This document shows, one piece after another, positions 36,272 through 44,172 of a DNA stretch of 46,263 nt. Source of the DNA: Pseudorhodobacter antarcticus (lineage in GTDB: Bacteria > Pseudomonadota > Alphaproteobacteria > Rhodobacterales > Rhodobacteraceae). Every line of letters begins with the position of its first letter. The stretch's first letter is position 1. The position numbers and the translations under genes were made by a program. Below the pieces are notes generated by a model that had not been told where the DNA came from, searched no databases, and saw only the letters and a program-made list of their open reading frames with translations. The stretch lies in NCBI GenBank assembly GCA_945862435.1, contig CAMAXX010000023.1, positions 1 to 46,263 of the forward strand, in the 5' to 3' direction.

Positions 36272-36897
36272 TATGGCAGCCGCGCCCAAAGACGCAGGGC
36301 GTGGGCTGCATCGCTGGAATAACTGGGCAAAACAGTGGCATAGGCGGCGCGGATCAGGGCTGCGATATCGTCCCGCAGCACGGCCACGCCGTCCGCATTG
36401 GCGAGGGGAGAGGTTTTCACAAAGGCCGTATCCGACCAAAGGCACATCACCTGCGCCGCCTGCGCCAGTGCTAAATCCTGCGCGGGCATTTGGGACAAAT
36501 GCACGTCCATACGCAAAAACACAAAAGCAGCCTTGATAGCCCCCTGCGCGTCAAAACGGAAAAAGCGGTATTGGTTCGCAGATGCTGCGTTCAGGCGCGC
36601 CACCAAAGGGGCAAGATCTGGCACCAATTGCTCAAGGTTTGGCACGTCCAAAAGCTCGTCCCATGTGCGCGCAAAAAAGAACATCAGATTGGCGCCCAGT
36701 TCGGGATCTGTTTCTGCCGTGCTATGGCTGGCCAACGAAACCATGGCCTCAATCGCGCCCTTGAACGTGGCAAGCGTCGCATCATCCACGCCAAAAATCA
36801 CGGGCGCAATCGGGCGGCCCCAGCGGGCGAACGCATAATCACCACTGCTGCGGGTGAACAGCGCAGTCACATCTTCGGGTGAAAGCTTATCCGCCAT
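36271..36897 (-). CDS. Hypothetical protein between ruvB and DUF2161
   Basis: This is a 208-residue protein that I do not recognise. It begins MADKLSPEDVTALFTRSSGD and then reads YAFARWGRPIAPVIFGVDDATLATF, which looks like a cytoplasmic alpha/beta domain; no signal peptide or membrane helix is seen. VVARLN-like and YRFFRFDAQGAIKAAFVFLR segments form strands. It lies three bases after the ruvB stop and shares a base with the next gene, so it is translated from the same operon. Codon use looks like that of its neighbours. From memory, homologues occur in Rhodobacterales beside ruvB. Confidence 0.75.
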   Translation of the reverse strand: MADKLSPEDVTALFTRSSGDYAFARWGRPIAPVIFGVDDATLATFKGAIEAMVSLASHSTAETDPELGANLMFFFARTWDELLDVPNLEQLVPDLAPLVARLNAASANQYRFFRFDAQGAIKAAFVFLRMDVHLSQMPAQDLALAQAAQVMCLWSDTAFVKTSPLANADGVAVLRDDIAALIRAAYATVLPSYSSDAAHALRLWARLP

Positions 36898-36900
36898 CGC

Positions 36901-37926
36901 CTAACCTTCGAACAGATCAGACTGGCTGGGCGCGCGCGGCGCATCCAGCCCCAAATGCCGCCACGCCCGCGCCGCTAACATTCGCCCGCGCGGGGTGCGC
37001 TGGATCAGGCCCTGTTGCAAAAGATACGGCTCGATCACCTCTTCCACCGCATCGCGCGATTCCGACAGCGCGGCAGAGATGGTTTCTACCCCCACAGGCC
37101 CGCCGCCATAATGCTCGGCCAGCAGCAGCATATAGCGCCGATCCGCCCCGTCCAGCCCAAGGTTATCTACCCCAAGCCGCGTCAACGCGCGGTCAGCAAT
37201 CTCGCGCGTCAGGCGGCCCGTGCCCTCAACCGTGACGAAATCAATCACGCGCCGCAAAAGGCGCCCCGCAATACGCGGTGTGCCGCGCGCGCGCCGCGCA
37301 ATTTCGCGCACGCCTTCAGGATCAGACGGAATACCCATCAGCCGCGCCCCGCGCGCGACGATTAGGTCAAGCTCTTCCTCGGTGTAGAACAAAAGGCGCG
37401 TGGGAATGCCAAAACGGTCGCGCAGAGGCGTGGTCAAAAGGCCAAGGCGGGTAGTCGCGCCCACAAGGGTAAAGGGCTGCAAATCAATGCGTACAGTGCG
37501 CGCCGCTGGCCCCTCGCCAATGACCAAATCCAGCGCGTAATCCTCCATCGCGGGATAAAGCACTTCTTCGACTATGGGGGATAGGCGGTGAATTTCGTCA
37601 ATAAACAAAACATCGCGCGGTTCTAGGTTGGTCAGAATAGCCGCCAAATCGCCAGGCTTGGCCAGCACAGGGCCAGAGGTCATCCGAAACCCCACACCAA
37701 GTTCGCGCGCCATAATCTGGGCAAGCGTTGTTTTGCCAAGGCCTGGCGGGCCGTGAAACAGCGTGTGATCCATCGACTGCCCGCGCATTTTCGCAGATTC
37801 AATAAACACAGCCAAATTCGCCCGCGCTTCGGCTTGGCCCACAAACTCGGCCAGCGTTTGCGGCCGCAGCGCGCGGTCAAGGTCTTCGGGCAGCGCATCA
37901 GGGCGCAATGTGGGGTCGGATGTCAA
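36901..37926 (-). CDS. ruvB: Holliday junction helicase RuvB
   Basis: RuvB is the AAA+ ring motor that drives branch migration with RuvA. The 341-residue protein begins with a [23 protein letters not shown], matching the usual RuvB N-terminus. It has Walker [16 protein letters not shown], Walker [11 protein letters not shown], the sensor segment [19 protein letters not shown] and the C-terminal winged helix [20 protein letters not shown], ending [21 protein letters not shown]. The TTG at 37926 overlaps the stop of the upstream GIY-YIG gene (TTGA). The frame extends further, but those residues do not belong to RuvB. Confidence 0.96.
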   Translation of the reverse strand: MTSDPTLRPDALPEDLDRALRPQTLAEFVGQAEARANLAVFIESAKMRGQSMDHTLFHGPPGLGKTTLAQIMARELGVGFRMTSGPVLAKPGDLAAILTNLEPRDVLFIDEIHRLSPIVEEVLYPAMEDYALDLVIGEGPAARTVRIDLQPFTLVGATTRLGLLTTPLRDRFGIPTRLLFYTEEELDLIVARGARLMGIPSDPEGVREIARRARGTPRIAGRLLRRVIDFVTVEGTGRLTREIADRALTRLGVDNLGLDGADRRYMLLLAEHYGGGPVGVETISAALSESRDAVEEVIEPYLLQQGLIQRTPRGRMLAARAWRHLGLDAPRAPSQSDLFEG

Positions 37927-38810
37927 TTCTTGTTTAGCCCCCCGATATGCGGCTCGCGTGTCGCAAGGCGTTCTTTCCACGATCCTTCGCGCCCAACAAC
38001 ATCTTCCATCACGGCATTGGGCGCAAGCAGTTCAAGGATGGAAAACCGAAAATGAATGGGGTCGCGCTTGGCAAGTTCCACTGTCACGCCCCTGTCGCGC
38101 TGAACATGCGCGCGCCAGCGGCCAAGAATATTCTCTTCGCCATAGGCCGAGCCTACATAGCGCGCGCCGTCAGAGATATCGACAATATGGTATATCCCCC
38201 GCCATTGCGACAGCTTATCGGCCCATGGTTGCGGGATGGTGCGAATGTCTTGCGCTGTCATCACCAGCCCATCCCACGACGGCATGGGCGGGATAAACCG
38301 CGCAGTTTCTTCAATACGCGTTATGGGCAGCGAACAGTTTTCTGCAAGGCGCACATAGGCGCGGCCAGCGGGGCGTGGCACAATAAGCCGGCCCTTCAGC
38401 GCGGCAAAATCAGGAAGTAATTCAAGATCAAACACGGCGCGACCATCGCCTTCGCGGCCATCGTAAAAGCTGATGGTTTCGCCAGTGATCTTTCCTGCCA
38501 AAGCAGTTCGGTGCGGGTCTGCGGCAAGTTCGGTATAGCGTCGGTAGGCCCAGCGAAGCACGCGGTAAAGGCCAACAAAGCGCGCTTCGCCCTGATCGTT
38601 CACCACAAAGCTTGCCGCATACTTGCGCGCCTTTAGGGTTGCCTCGGGCCCTTTTGGGTGATTGTCTTGATAAAGCTCGAAAAGATCGGGGTGGTCGTTC
38701 ACCAAAGACAAAAGCGCGCCACGTTGTCCCGCGATAGAGGGCTGATGCAGCATCACCGCCACATCACGCAGATCAAATCCAGCCCCGCGCAAAAGGTCTT
38801 GAAAATGCAT
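37923..38810 (-). CDS. GIY-YIG nuclease-family protein inside the ruv operon
   Basis: This is a 295-residue predicted nuclease. The C-terminal GIY-YIG domain is complete: [20 protein letters not shown] (GIY 205-207, YVG 218-220), [12 protein letters not shown] (Arg231), the catalytic Glu275 in [14 protein letters not shown], and the terminal Asn in GLNKN. The N-terminal ~180 residues begin [20 protein letters not shown] and contain [20 protein letters not shown], a beta-rich region that may bind nucleic acid. I recall a broad family with this same order of domains, typically scattered as a lone gene. Here the start lies three bases after the ruvA stop and the end overlaps the ruvB start, so it is translationally coupled to the RuvAB machinery. 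Its function is unknown. Confidence 0.88.
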   Translation of the reverse strand: MHFQDLLRGAGFDLRDVAVMLHQPSIAGQRGALLSLVNDHPDLFELYQDNHPKGPEATLKARKYAASFVVNDQGEARFVGLYRVLRWAYRRYTELAADPHRTALAGKITGETISFYDGREGDGRAVFDLELLPDFAALKGRLIVPRPAGRAYVRLAENCSLPITRIEETARFIPPMPSWDGLVMTAQDIRTIPQPWADKLSQWRGIYHIVDISDGARYVGSAYGEENILGRWRAHVQRDRGVTVELAKRDPIHFRFSILELLAPNAVMEDVVGREGSWKERLATREPHIGGLNKN

Positions 38811-38813
38811 CCT

Positions 38814-39506
38814 CTACCCCTTGGGCGCAAGCGCCTTTAGGGCGGCGCGGATAAGGGACTGGGTATCTAAGTTCGGCGCATCGGCGGTGATGTTGGCCAG
38901 CGCGCTGGCGGCATCGCCAGTGCCGTAACCAAGGTTGGTCAGCGCAGATAGAGCATCGGCCATCGCATTGGCGCGGGCGGCGCTGGCTGCACTATCGGCA
39001 CTGGGCTTGCCTTGCTTGCGGGGCATGGGAATTAGGTTTTCGACAACGCTATCGGCATCATCGGCGACCGCCTCGCCCGACAGCGTGCTGCCCAAGGCCA
39101 TCAGGCTGGGGGCCTTGGATTTCAGCTCTAGTATCACCCTTTGTGCCAGTTTCGGCCCCACGCCCTGCGCCGATTGTATCGCGCGGGCGTCCCCCAAATT
39201 AATGGCGCGCGCTACGCCATCGCTCCCCAGCGCGCCCATCATCGAAAGGGCGGCTTTGGGGCCAACGCCCTGCACGGATGTCAGCAGCTTGTGCCATTCT
39301 TTTTCTATCATCGTTGGAAAGCCGAACAGTTGCAGCAAATCCTCGCGCACGACCAATTCGGTGAACAGCGCCACCGCCTGCCCCAAGGGGGGCATCGCAG
39401 CAAGGGTGCGGTCAGACACGAATATAATATAGCCAACGCCGCGCACATCGATCAGCACATGGTCAGGCCCACGCCAGTCTAAACGGCCCGATATTTTGCC
39501 AATCAT
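38814..39506 (-). CDS. ruvA: Holliday junction-binding protein RuvA
   Basis: RuvA forms the tetramer that holds the four-way junction flat for RuvB. The 230-residue protein has the OB-fold domain ([34 protein letters not shown]), two helix-hairpin-helix segments ([19 protein letters not shown] and [19 protein letters not shown]) and the RuvB-binding domain III at the C-terminus ([20 protein letters not shown]). The linker before domain III ([20 protein letters not shown]) is acidic. The ATG overlaps the ruvC stop (ATGA). It is a little longer than the E. coli protein, as is usual here. Confidence 0.96.
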   Translation of the reverse strand: MIGKISGRLDWRGPDHVLIDVRGVGYIIFVSDRTLAAMPPLGQAVALFTELVVREDLLQLFGFPTMIEKEWHKLLTSVQGVGPKAALSMMGALGSDGVARAINLGDARAIQSAQGVGPKLAQRVILELKSKAPSLMALGSTLSGEAVADDADSVVENLIPMPRKQGKPSADSAASAARANAMADALSALTNLGYGTGDAASALANITADAPNLDTQSLIRAALKALAPKG

Positions 39507-40036
39507 CCCGTCACCTTTCGCAATTCTGCCGACTTCAGCGCTGCCGTCAACCTGCCCGCCGATTGCATGTGGTGCGCATGACAAATGGCAATGGCCAGCG
39601 CGTCAGATGCATCTGGGCCAGCGATCACTACCCCCGGCAGTTGAATGCGCACCATATGTTCGACCTGCCCCTTATCCGCGTGCCCCACCCCGACCACGCA
39701 TTTCTTCACCGCATTGGGGGCATATTCGCCCACAGACAGGCCAAACTGCGCAGGCACCAGCAAGGCCACGCCGCGCGCTTGGCCAAGTTTCAGCGTGGCA
39801 ACCGCGTCTTTATTCACAAAAGTATGTTCAACGGCGGCAGCATCGGGGGTATAACGGCGAAACACTTCGGTCAACTGCGCGTACAGATCGGCAAGACGAA
39901 AGCCCATATCCCCGATCCCCTCGCCTGCGATGCTGTGACAAATGCCGTTGGCAACATGGGTCAGGCGCGCGCCCGTCACATCAATCACGCCCCAGCCAAG
40001 GTTGCGCAGGCCCGGATCGATTCCCAAAACCCGCAT
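39503..40036 (-). CDS. ruvC: Holliday junction resolvase RuvC
   Basis: RuvC cuts Holliday junctions symmetrically. The 177-residue protein shows the RNase H-like active site: the first Asp in [19 protein letters not shown], the Glu in [20 protein letters not shown], and the last acidic pair in [37 protein letters not shown] is the DNA-binding loop. The ATG at 40036 is preferred; the long upstream frame has no domain. It is the first gene of the ruvC-ruvA-GIY-YIG-ruvB run. Confidence 0.96.
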   Translation of the reverse strand: MRVLGIDPGLRNLGWGVIDVTGARLTHVANGICHSIAGEGIGDMGFRLADLYAQLTEVFRRYTPDAAAVEHTFVNKDAVATLKLGQARGVALLVPAQFGLSVGEYAPNAVKKCVVGVGHADKGQVEHMVRIQLPGVVIAGPDASDALAIAICHAHHMQSAGRLTAALKSAELRKVTG

Positions 40037-40352
40037 TTGCCCACCTTTGCCCAAATTTATTTCGCTTTTTATCGAAATAGCACGAAAAGAGAACATCCGC
40101 CAAGCGAGAAATTTTTGTGCAGATTGACGGGCCCCCAATGCTGCATGTGCAGCGTGCGACCAAGCCCAAGCGAAAAGCGACAGATCGCCCCCAATTTTCA
40201 TAAATGGCTTAAAAAACAGTGTCAAAATTATGTCATTGGTCATGCAATGGGCGCAATGCAGACATGCGCGCGCCCCCATTGCTTTGCATATGCAGCAATA
40301 CTAAATGAGTTCCATCGCAGTACCGCTGCACAACTTTGAAAGGACAACCGCT
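40037..40352. other. Intergenic region between ruvC and the DUF1127 gene
   Basis: About 315 bases lie between two divergent genes. No frame is convincing. The region holds palindromes: GCTGCATGTGCAGC at 40140-40153 and TGCATATGCA at 40285-40294. Each lies a few bases after a CCCCCA[A/T]TGCT block (about 40133 and 40273), so the two sites are diverged copies of one element. They may be operator sites for a shared regulator. Confidence 0.55.
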
Positions 40353-40559
40353 ATGGCTTCGATTGAGACGACCACTCGCGTGGCGCCCCTCGGCGCTGTT
40401 TCGATGTTCCGCGCCGCACAATTTGTGGCTGAACCCCTTGCTGCATTTGTGGCTTGGAACAACGCCCGCAAAACACGCAACGCACTTTACGCCCTGTCGT
40501 CCCGCGAATTGGATGATATCGGCCTATGCCGCGCCGATATCGAAATGATTGGCCGCTAA
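40353..40559 (+). CDS. DUF1127 (YjiS-like) small protein
   Basis: This is a 68-residue protein ending with the DUF1127 motif: ARKTRNALYALSSRELDDIG followed by LCRADIEMIGR. The N-terminal half (MASIETTTRVAPLGAVSMFR) is less conserved. DUF1127 proteins of alphaproteobacteria are short, basic, and in Rhodobacter and Agrobacterium are tied to stress responses and RNA binding. AAAGGA lies eight bases before the ATG. A strong terminator follows, so it is a single-gene transcript. Stress control is inferred from the family. Confidence 0.88.
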   Translation: MASIETTTRVAPLGAVSMFRAAQFVAEPLAAFVAWNNARKTRNALYALSSRELDDIGLCRADIEMIGR

Positions 40560-40589
40560 GGCCAAGGGTCAAACGCCCCGAACAGACGC

Positions 40590-40621
40590 AAAGGCCGCAA
40601 GCAGTGCTTGCGGCCTTTTTG
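40590..40621 (+). terminator. Terminator of the DUF1127 gene
   Basis: AAAGGCCGCAAGCA and TGCTTGCGGCCTTT form a near-perfect stem followed by TT. It may also end the convergent membrane-protein gene on the other strand. Confidence 0.9.
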
Positions 40622-40658
40622 TTCGCGCCCAGCGCCGCCAAAGCGCAAGAAAACGGCG

Positions 40659-41036
40659 CTAAAACATGCGGCGCAGTTCGATGGCAAAATACTGCTGCCC
40701 AATGGTCAGCCAGTGCGAGATTTCGACGGAAACAGGGTCTGGGTAAAACAACAAGGCTATCGCCTTTTGCACCAATGTTTGGCTGTCCAGCACCACAGTG
40801 CTGCTGGCATCAAAGCCAACGATATGGGCGGCGTGGAACACGGCCCCCTTCAGCAACACGGCAAAAATTGCAAATTTCAGCATGTTGCGCAGCGCGCTTC
40901 CCCGCCACGCACGGCGGGCAGGTTTCGATCCCTTGCCTCCCACAGTGCCATCAGCTTGAAAGGCAAGACCTTTTTTCAAGTTACGCTGATACTCCGCCAC
41001 ACGGCGGGCGAATTCTGGGTCAACCGATTGGGTCAT
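40659..41036 (-). CDS. Small membrane protein, function unknown
   Basis: This is a 125-residue protein that I do not recognise by name. The N-terminus is polar and basic (MTQSVDPEFARRVAEYQRNL, KPARRAWRGSALRNML), followed by one hydrophobic helix (LKFAIFAVLLKGAVFHAAHI). A C-terminal part follows with VVLDSQTLVQKAIALLFYPD and a final hydrophobic patch. It looks like a single-pass inner-membrane protein with a cytoplasmic N-tail and a periplasmic C-domain. It lies 88 bases downstream of prmA on the same strand. Confidence 0.7.
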   Translation of the reverse strand: MTQSVDPEFARRVAEYQRNLKKGLAFQADGTVGGKGSKPARRAWRGSALRNMLKFAIFAVLLKGAVFHAAHIVGFDASSTVVLDSQTLVQKAIALLFYPDPVSVEISHWLTIGQQYFAIELRRMF

Positions 41037-41124
41037 ATCTGCCTCTGCCCGAAAAGGGAAAGTTACGGATCCCCTTGGTATATTAGCAAAATATGGCGAA
41101 TCTTTGATCAGATCGCGCCTGCGT

Positions 41125-41997
41125 TTAGCTGCGCAGCATCACCAGCGCAGACCATTCGCCAAGATCTTCGCGCGCCTCCAGCGTAAAGCCAGCGGCAACA
41201 TAGGCGGCGGTGATCGCCTCGGCTTGCACCACCAGCAGGCCCGACAGTATGGCCCGCCCGCCCGCGCCAATATGGGCGGCCATAGCGGGGGCCAGCTCTA
41301 ACAGCGGGCCCTTTAGAATATTGGCAAATACCAAATCAAAGGGCGCTTTGCTTGCAATGTCGGGGTGGGCAAAGCCTGCCGCCTCAAAGCAGGCGATACG
41401 GCCAGAAAGGGCGTTTATGCCGACATTGGCCAGCGCCACTTCGACGGCCACTTGGTCTATATCCGAAGCAAGGATGCGCGCATCTGGCAGCGTCGCTGCG
41501 GCGGCAAGGGCCAGAACCGCCGTGCCACAGCCGATATCGGCCACGTTTTGCGGACGAACGCCCGCCGACAAAAGCCGATCAAAAGCCCGCAAACAGCCCA
41601 ATGTCGTGCCGTGATGCCCCGTGCCAAAAGCCACAGTCGCCTCGATCTGCAAGGCGACGCACCCCACGGGAACTTTATCCGCATCATGGCTGCCATAGAC
41701 AAAAAAGCGCCCCGCCTCAACGGGGGGCAATTCGCGGCGCACATGGGCGACCCAATCAATTTCGGGCACTTCGGAAATGACAAAGGGTTTAGCGCCAAAG
41801 GCCAGTGCAAACATTTCCAAAATCGCCGCGCTGGGCGGCTGCATGAAATAGGCCCCTACCTCCCACAGATCGCTGCCATCTTCTATTTCAAACACGCCTA
41901 CGCCCGTGGGGGCTGGATCAAGCTTTTCCAATGCAGCGCCCAGCGCCTCGGCGGCATCGCCGCCCTCTAGGGTGGTCAGGGCTGTATAGGTAAGCAT
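41125..41997 (-). CDS. prmA: Ribosomal protein L11 methyltransferase
   Basis: PrmA trimethylates ribosomal protein L11. The 290-residue protein has an N-terminal substrate-recognition domain and a SAM-binding domain with VAFGTGHHGTTLGCLRAFDR, the glycine motif VADIGCGTAVLALAAAATLP, and FDLVFANILKGPLLELAPAM, the family's NIL motif. The C-terminus, AILSGLLVVQAEAITAAYVA followed by GFTLEAREDLGEWSALVM, also matches PrmA. AAAGGATA lies before the ATG. It is a little short but complete. Confidence 0.94.
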   Translation of the reverse strand: MLTYTALTTLEGGDAAEALGAALEKLDPAPTGVGVFEIEDGSDLWEVGAYFMQPPSAAILEMFALAFGAKPFVISEVPEIDWVAHVRRELPPVEAGRFFVYGSHDADKVPVGCVALQIEATVAFGTGHHGTTLGCLRAFDRLLSAGVRPQNVADIGCGTAVLALAAAATLPDARILASDIDQVAVEVALANVGINALSGRIACFEAAGFAHPDIASKAPFDLVFANILKGPLLELAPAMAAHIGAGGRAILSGLLVVQAEAITAAYVAAGFTLEAREDLGEWSALVMLRS

Positions 41998-42015
41998 CAG
42001 ATATCCTTTGAAAAA

Positions 42016-42870
42016 CTAGGCGCGGCCAAGGCGCAGTAGCAGATAGACATTATTGGCTGTAAACAGCGCCGAATTGCGGTTTTGCTGGAACAGGCGGTCG
42101 GCCAGAGCAGCGCGTTTATGCGCAGGGATCAGCACCGCCAGCGCGCGGTACATCAGCCAATATAGTATCGGGCGCTTTTTGGCCAGTTCGGCATTGGCCG
42201 ACAGAAGCCCTCGCCCCACCACATTGAAAAAAGATTGCTCTAGGTCAATCGAAGGGGAAACGGCCTGCGTGAGATCTTCTTCGACAATCACGCGCAGCGG
42301 CAAAGTTTTTAGAGCCGCGCGAAATTTTTTAATGGGGTGCCCGCCCCCGCAAATGCGCCCACCGCTTTGGGTGGGGTAGGCGGGGCTGCGAAAGCAATCC
42401 CCAATCAGAATTTCGCCCTTTGGGCCCAGTAAAGACAAGGCTTTTGGCAGCGCTTGATCCAGCGGGATATATTGAAAGCTTTCCGAAAACAGGCACAGAT
42501 CAAACGGGCCTACGGGGTTTGCATCCTGAAAGGTCGCCTCGTGCATCACAGCCTGCGGCGCGTTCACGCGGCAGCGCGCAGCAAGAAAGGCCGATGGCAC
42601 CACGATCTCCACGCTATGGCCCAGCGCGATCAGCTTTTTCGCAGTCTCGCCTGCGCCGCCGCCAATATCCAAAATGCTCAGCTTGCCAGCAGGCATATGG
42701 GCAAAAAGCCGCGCCGAATAGGCATCTTGGGCAGCCCCAACATTGCCGGCAGCAACTGTAAGACCCGTCCATAGGCCATAGTGCAAATGCTCGCTTCCTG
42801 TCAGCCAGCGCGACAGCGCAAGGCCTGTATCAAGGCCAATGGCCTGCGTATCCAGTTTTTTCTTGCCCAT
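42016..42870 (-). CDS. Class I SAM-dependent methyltransferase
   Basis: This is a 284-residue methyltransferase of unknown substrate. It begins MGKKKLDTQAIGLDTGLALS, then EHLHYGLWTG, and has the SAM motif LSILDIGGGAGETAKKLIAL, the post-I acidic segment VEIVVPSAFLA and the motif IV region FDLCLFSESFQYIPLDQAL. KGEILIGDCFRSP follows, a typical class I layout. The C-terminus is helical and positively charged. The HYGLW element is seen in several small-molecule and lipid methyltransferases. It lies 18 bases upstream of prmA on the same strand, so the two may be cotranscribed. Confidence 0.8.
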   Translation of the reverse strand: MGKKKLDTQAIGLDTGLALSRWLTGSEHLHYGLWTGLTVAAGNVGAAQDAYSARLFAHMPAGKLSILDIGGGAGETAKKLIALGHSVEIVVPSAFLAARCRVNAPQAVMHEATFQDANPVGPFDLCLFSESFQYIPLDQALPKALSLLGPKGEILIGDCFRSPAYPTQSGGRICGGGHPIKKFRAALKTLPLRVIVEEDLTQAVSPSIDLEQSFFNVVGRGLLSANAELAKKRPILYWLMYRALAVLIPAHKRAALADRLFQQNRNSALFTANNVYLLLRLGRA

Positions 42871-42976
42871 AAGTTGCGCCCTCACCCTGCACTTCGCCCT
42901 GCCCTCGCCGGTGCTAACGGAAGACTCTAGCGCGATCAAGCATTCAAATTCGCAATCTTAAAGTGCAATCTGGCGG

Positions 42977-43627
42977 CTAAGCCCCCACACCAACTGGGCA
43001 AGTCACCCCCGTGCCTTGGATGCCGCAATACCCATCTGGGTTTTTGGCAAGGTATTGCTGGTGATATTCCTCGCCGTAATAAAACACAGGTGCGGGGATT
43101 ATCTCGGTCGTGATGGCGGGAAAACCTGCGGCGCGCAAACGCGCCTCATAGGCGGTTTTGCTGGCGCGGGCGGCGCTGGCCTGCCCCTCGTCATAGGCAT
43201 AGATACCCGACCGATAGGTGCTGCCCACATCATTGCCTTGGCGCATCCCAGTGGTGGGGTCGTGGCTTTCCCAGAACACGGCCAGCAATTGGTCATAGCT
43301 GATGACGGCGGGGTCATAAATCACGCGCACCACCTCGTTATGGCCCGTCAGCTGGGTGCAGGTTTCTTGATAGGTGGGGTTCGGCGTATAGCCAGCCGCA
43401 TAACCAACCATTGTGACATAGACGCCGTCAAGCTGCCAAAAGATGCGTTCGACGCCCCAAAAGCAGCCCATACCAAACATGGCCACTTCCATGCCCGCTG
43501 GCACGGGGCCATGCAAATCGCGACCATTCACAAAGTGGGTTTTCGCAGTGGGAATGGCGGATGCGCGGCCGGGCAACGCGTCTTGCGGCGACACCATTTC
43601 CATTTTGCGGCGGTTCATCAAAAACAT
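42977..43627 (-). CDS. msrA: Peptide methionine (S)-S-oxide reductase MsrA
   Basis: MsrA reduces methionine-S-sulfoxide with thioredoxin. The 216-residue protein has the catalytic Cys55 in [16 protein letters not shown], the substrate motifs [20 protein letters not shown] and [20 protein letters not shown], and the C-terminal resolving cysteines in [17 protein letters not shown]. The ATG at 43627 begins [16 protein letters not shown] precedes it and the longer upstream frame is discarded. TrxB, encoded earlier in the window, supplies the electrons via thioredoxin. It is divergent from the DUF6958 gene. Confidence 0.96.
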   Translation of the reverse strand: MFLMNRRKMEMVSPQDALPGRASAIPTAKTHFVNGRDLHGPVPAGMEVAMFGMGCFWGVERIFWQLDGVYVTMVGYAAGYTPNPTYQETCTQLTGHNEVVRVIYDPAVISYDQLLAVFWESHDPTTGMRQGNDVGSTYRSGIYAYDEGQASAARASKTAYEARLRAAGFPAITTEIIPAPVFYYGEEYHQQYLAKNPDGYCGIQGTGVTCPVGVGA

Positions 43628-43716
43628 CGGGCACTCCTTTGTTGGGGTTGACCGAATATAGGGCACAGTCCAGGCTATTTCCACTGCTTGATGCAATCCA
43701 TCGCAAAGGTGTGAGA

Positions 43717-44172
43717 ATGGCAAAGATCAGCGTGCAAAATGTGGGCCAACCGGGCAAGACCTATACGGTGGACGCAGACAAATTCGCCGAAATGCGGCAA
43801 AAGTTCTTGGCGGTTTTGCCAGATGCAGCGCCAGGCATCACGGTGGCGGCGATCAACGCAGCCGTGCGCCCGACCCTGTCGCAAGATCTGTTTCCCAATG
43901 GCCAGACGTGCGGCTGGTGGGTCAAGACTGTGCAGTTAGACCTAGAGGCAAAAGGCGTAATCGTCCGCGCACCAAAGCCGCCTGTGGAAGGTTCAATAAA
44001 AACTCTGCGGGTCAATATCCACTGCCAGGCGCACATGATTTGGAATTTTGAACTGCGCCAGCCACGCCAGAATGGCGGGTTGAAGGGCGACAGTTTTTTC
44101 AGATTTAATCAGCAATCGCACGCGGTGCCGTCCGCGCACGCGCGCCACGGGGGCGGGAGCGGGGCCATATAG
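43717..44172 (+). CDS. DUF6958 family protein with a run-on C-terminus
   Basis: Residues 1-91 ([52 protein letters not shown]) match the compact DUF6958 family, which normally ends a few residues after PPV. Here the frame continues for about 60 codons ([13 protein letters not shown]...) that are antisense to the 3' end of priA and look non-natural. The usual stop seems to have been lost at about 43987, just before the priA stop on the other strand. AAGG lies seven bases before the ATG. The domain is complete apart from its last few residues, but the tail may be harmful or trimmed. Confidence 0.75.
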   Translation: MAKISVQNVGQPGKTYTVDADKFAEMRQKFLAVLPDAAPGITVAAINAAVRPTLSQDLFPNGQTCGWWVKTVQLDLEAKGVIVRAPKPPVEGSIKTLRVNIHCQAHMIWNFELRQPRQNGGLKGDSFFRFNQQSHAVPSAHARHGGGSGAI

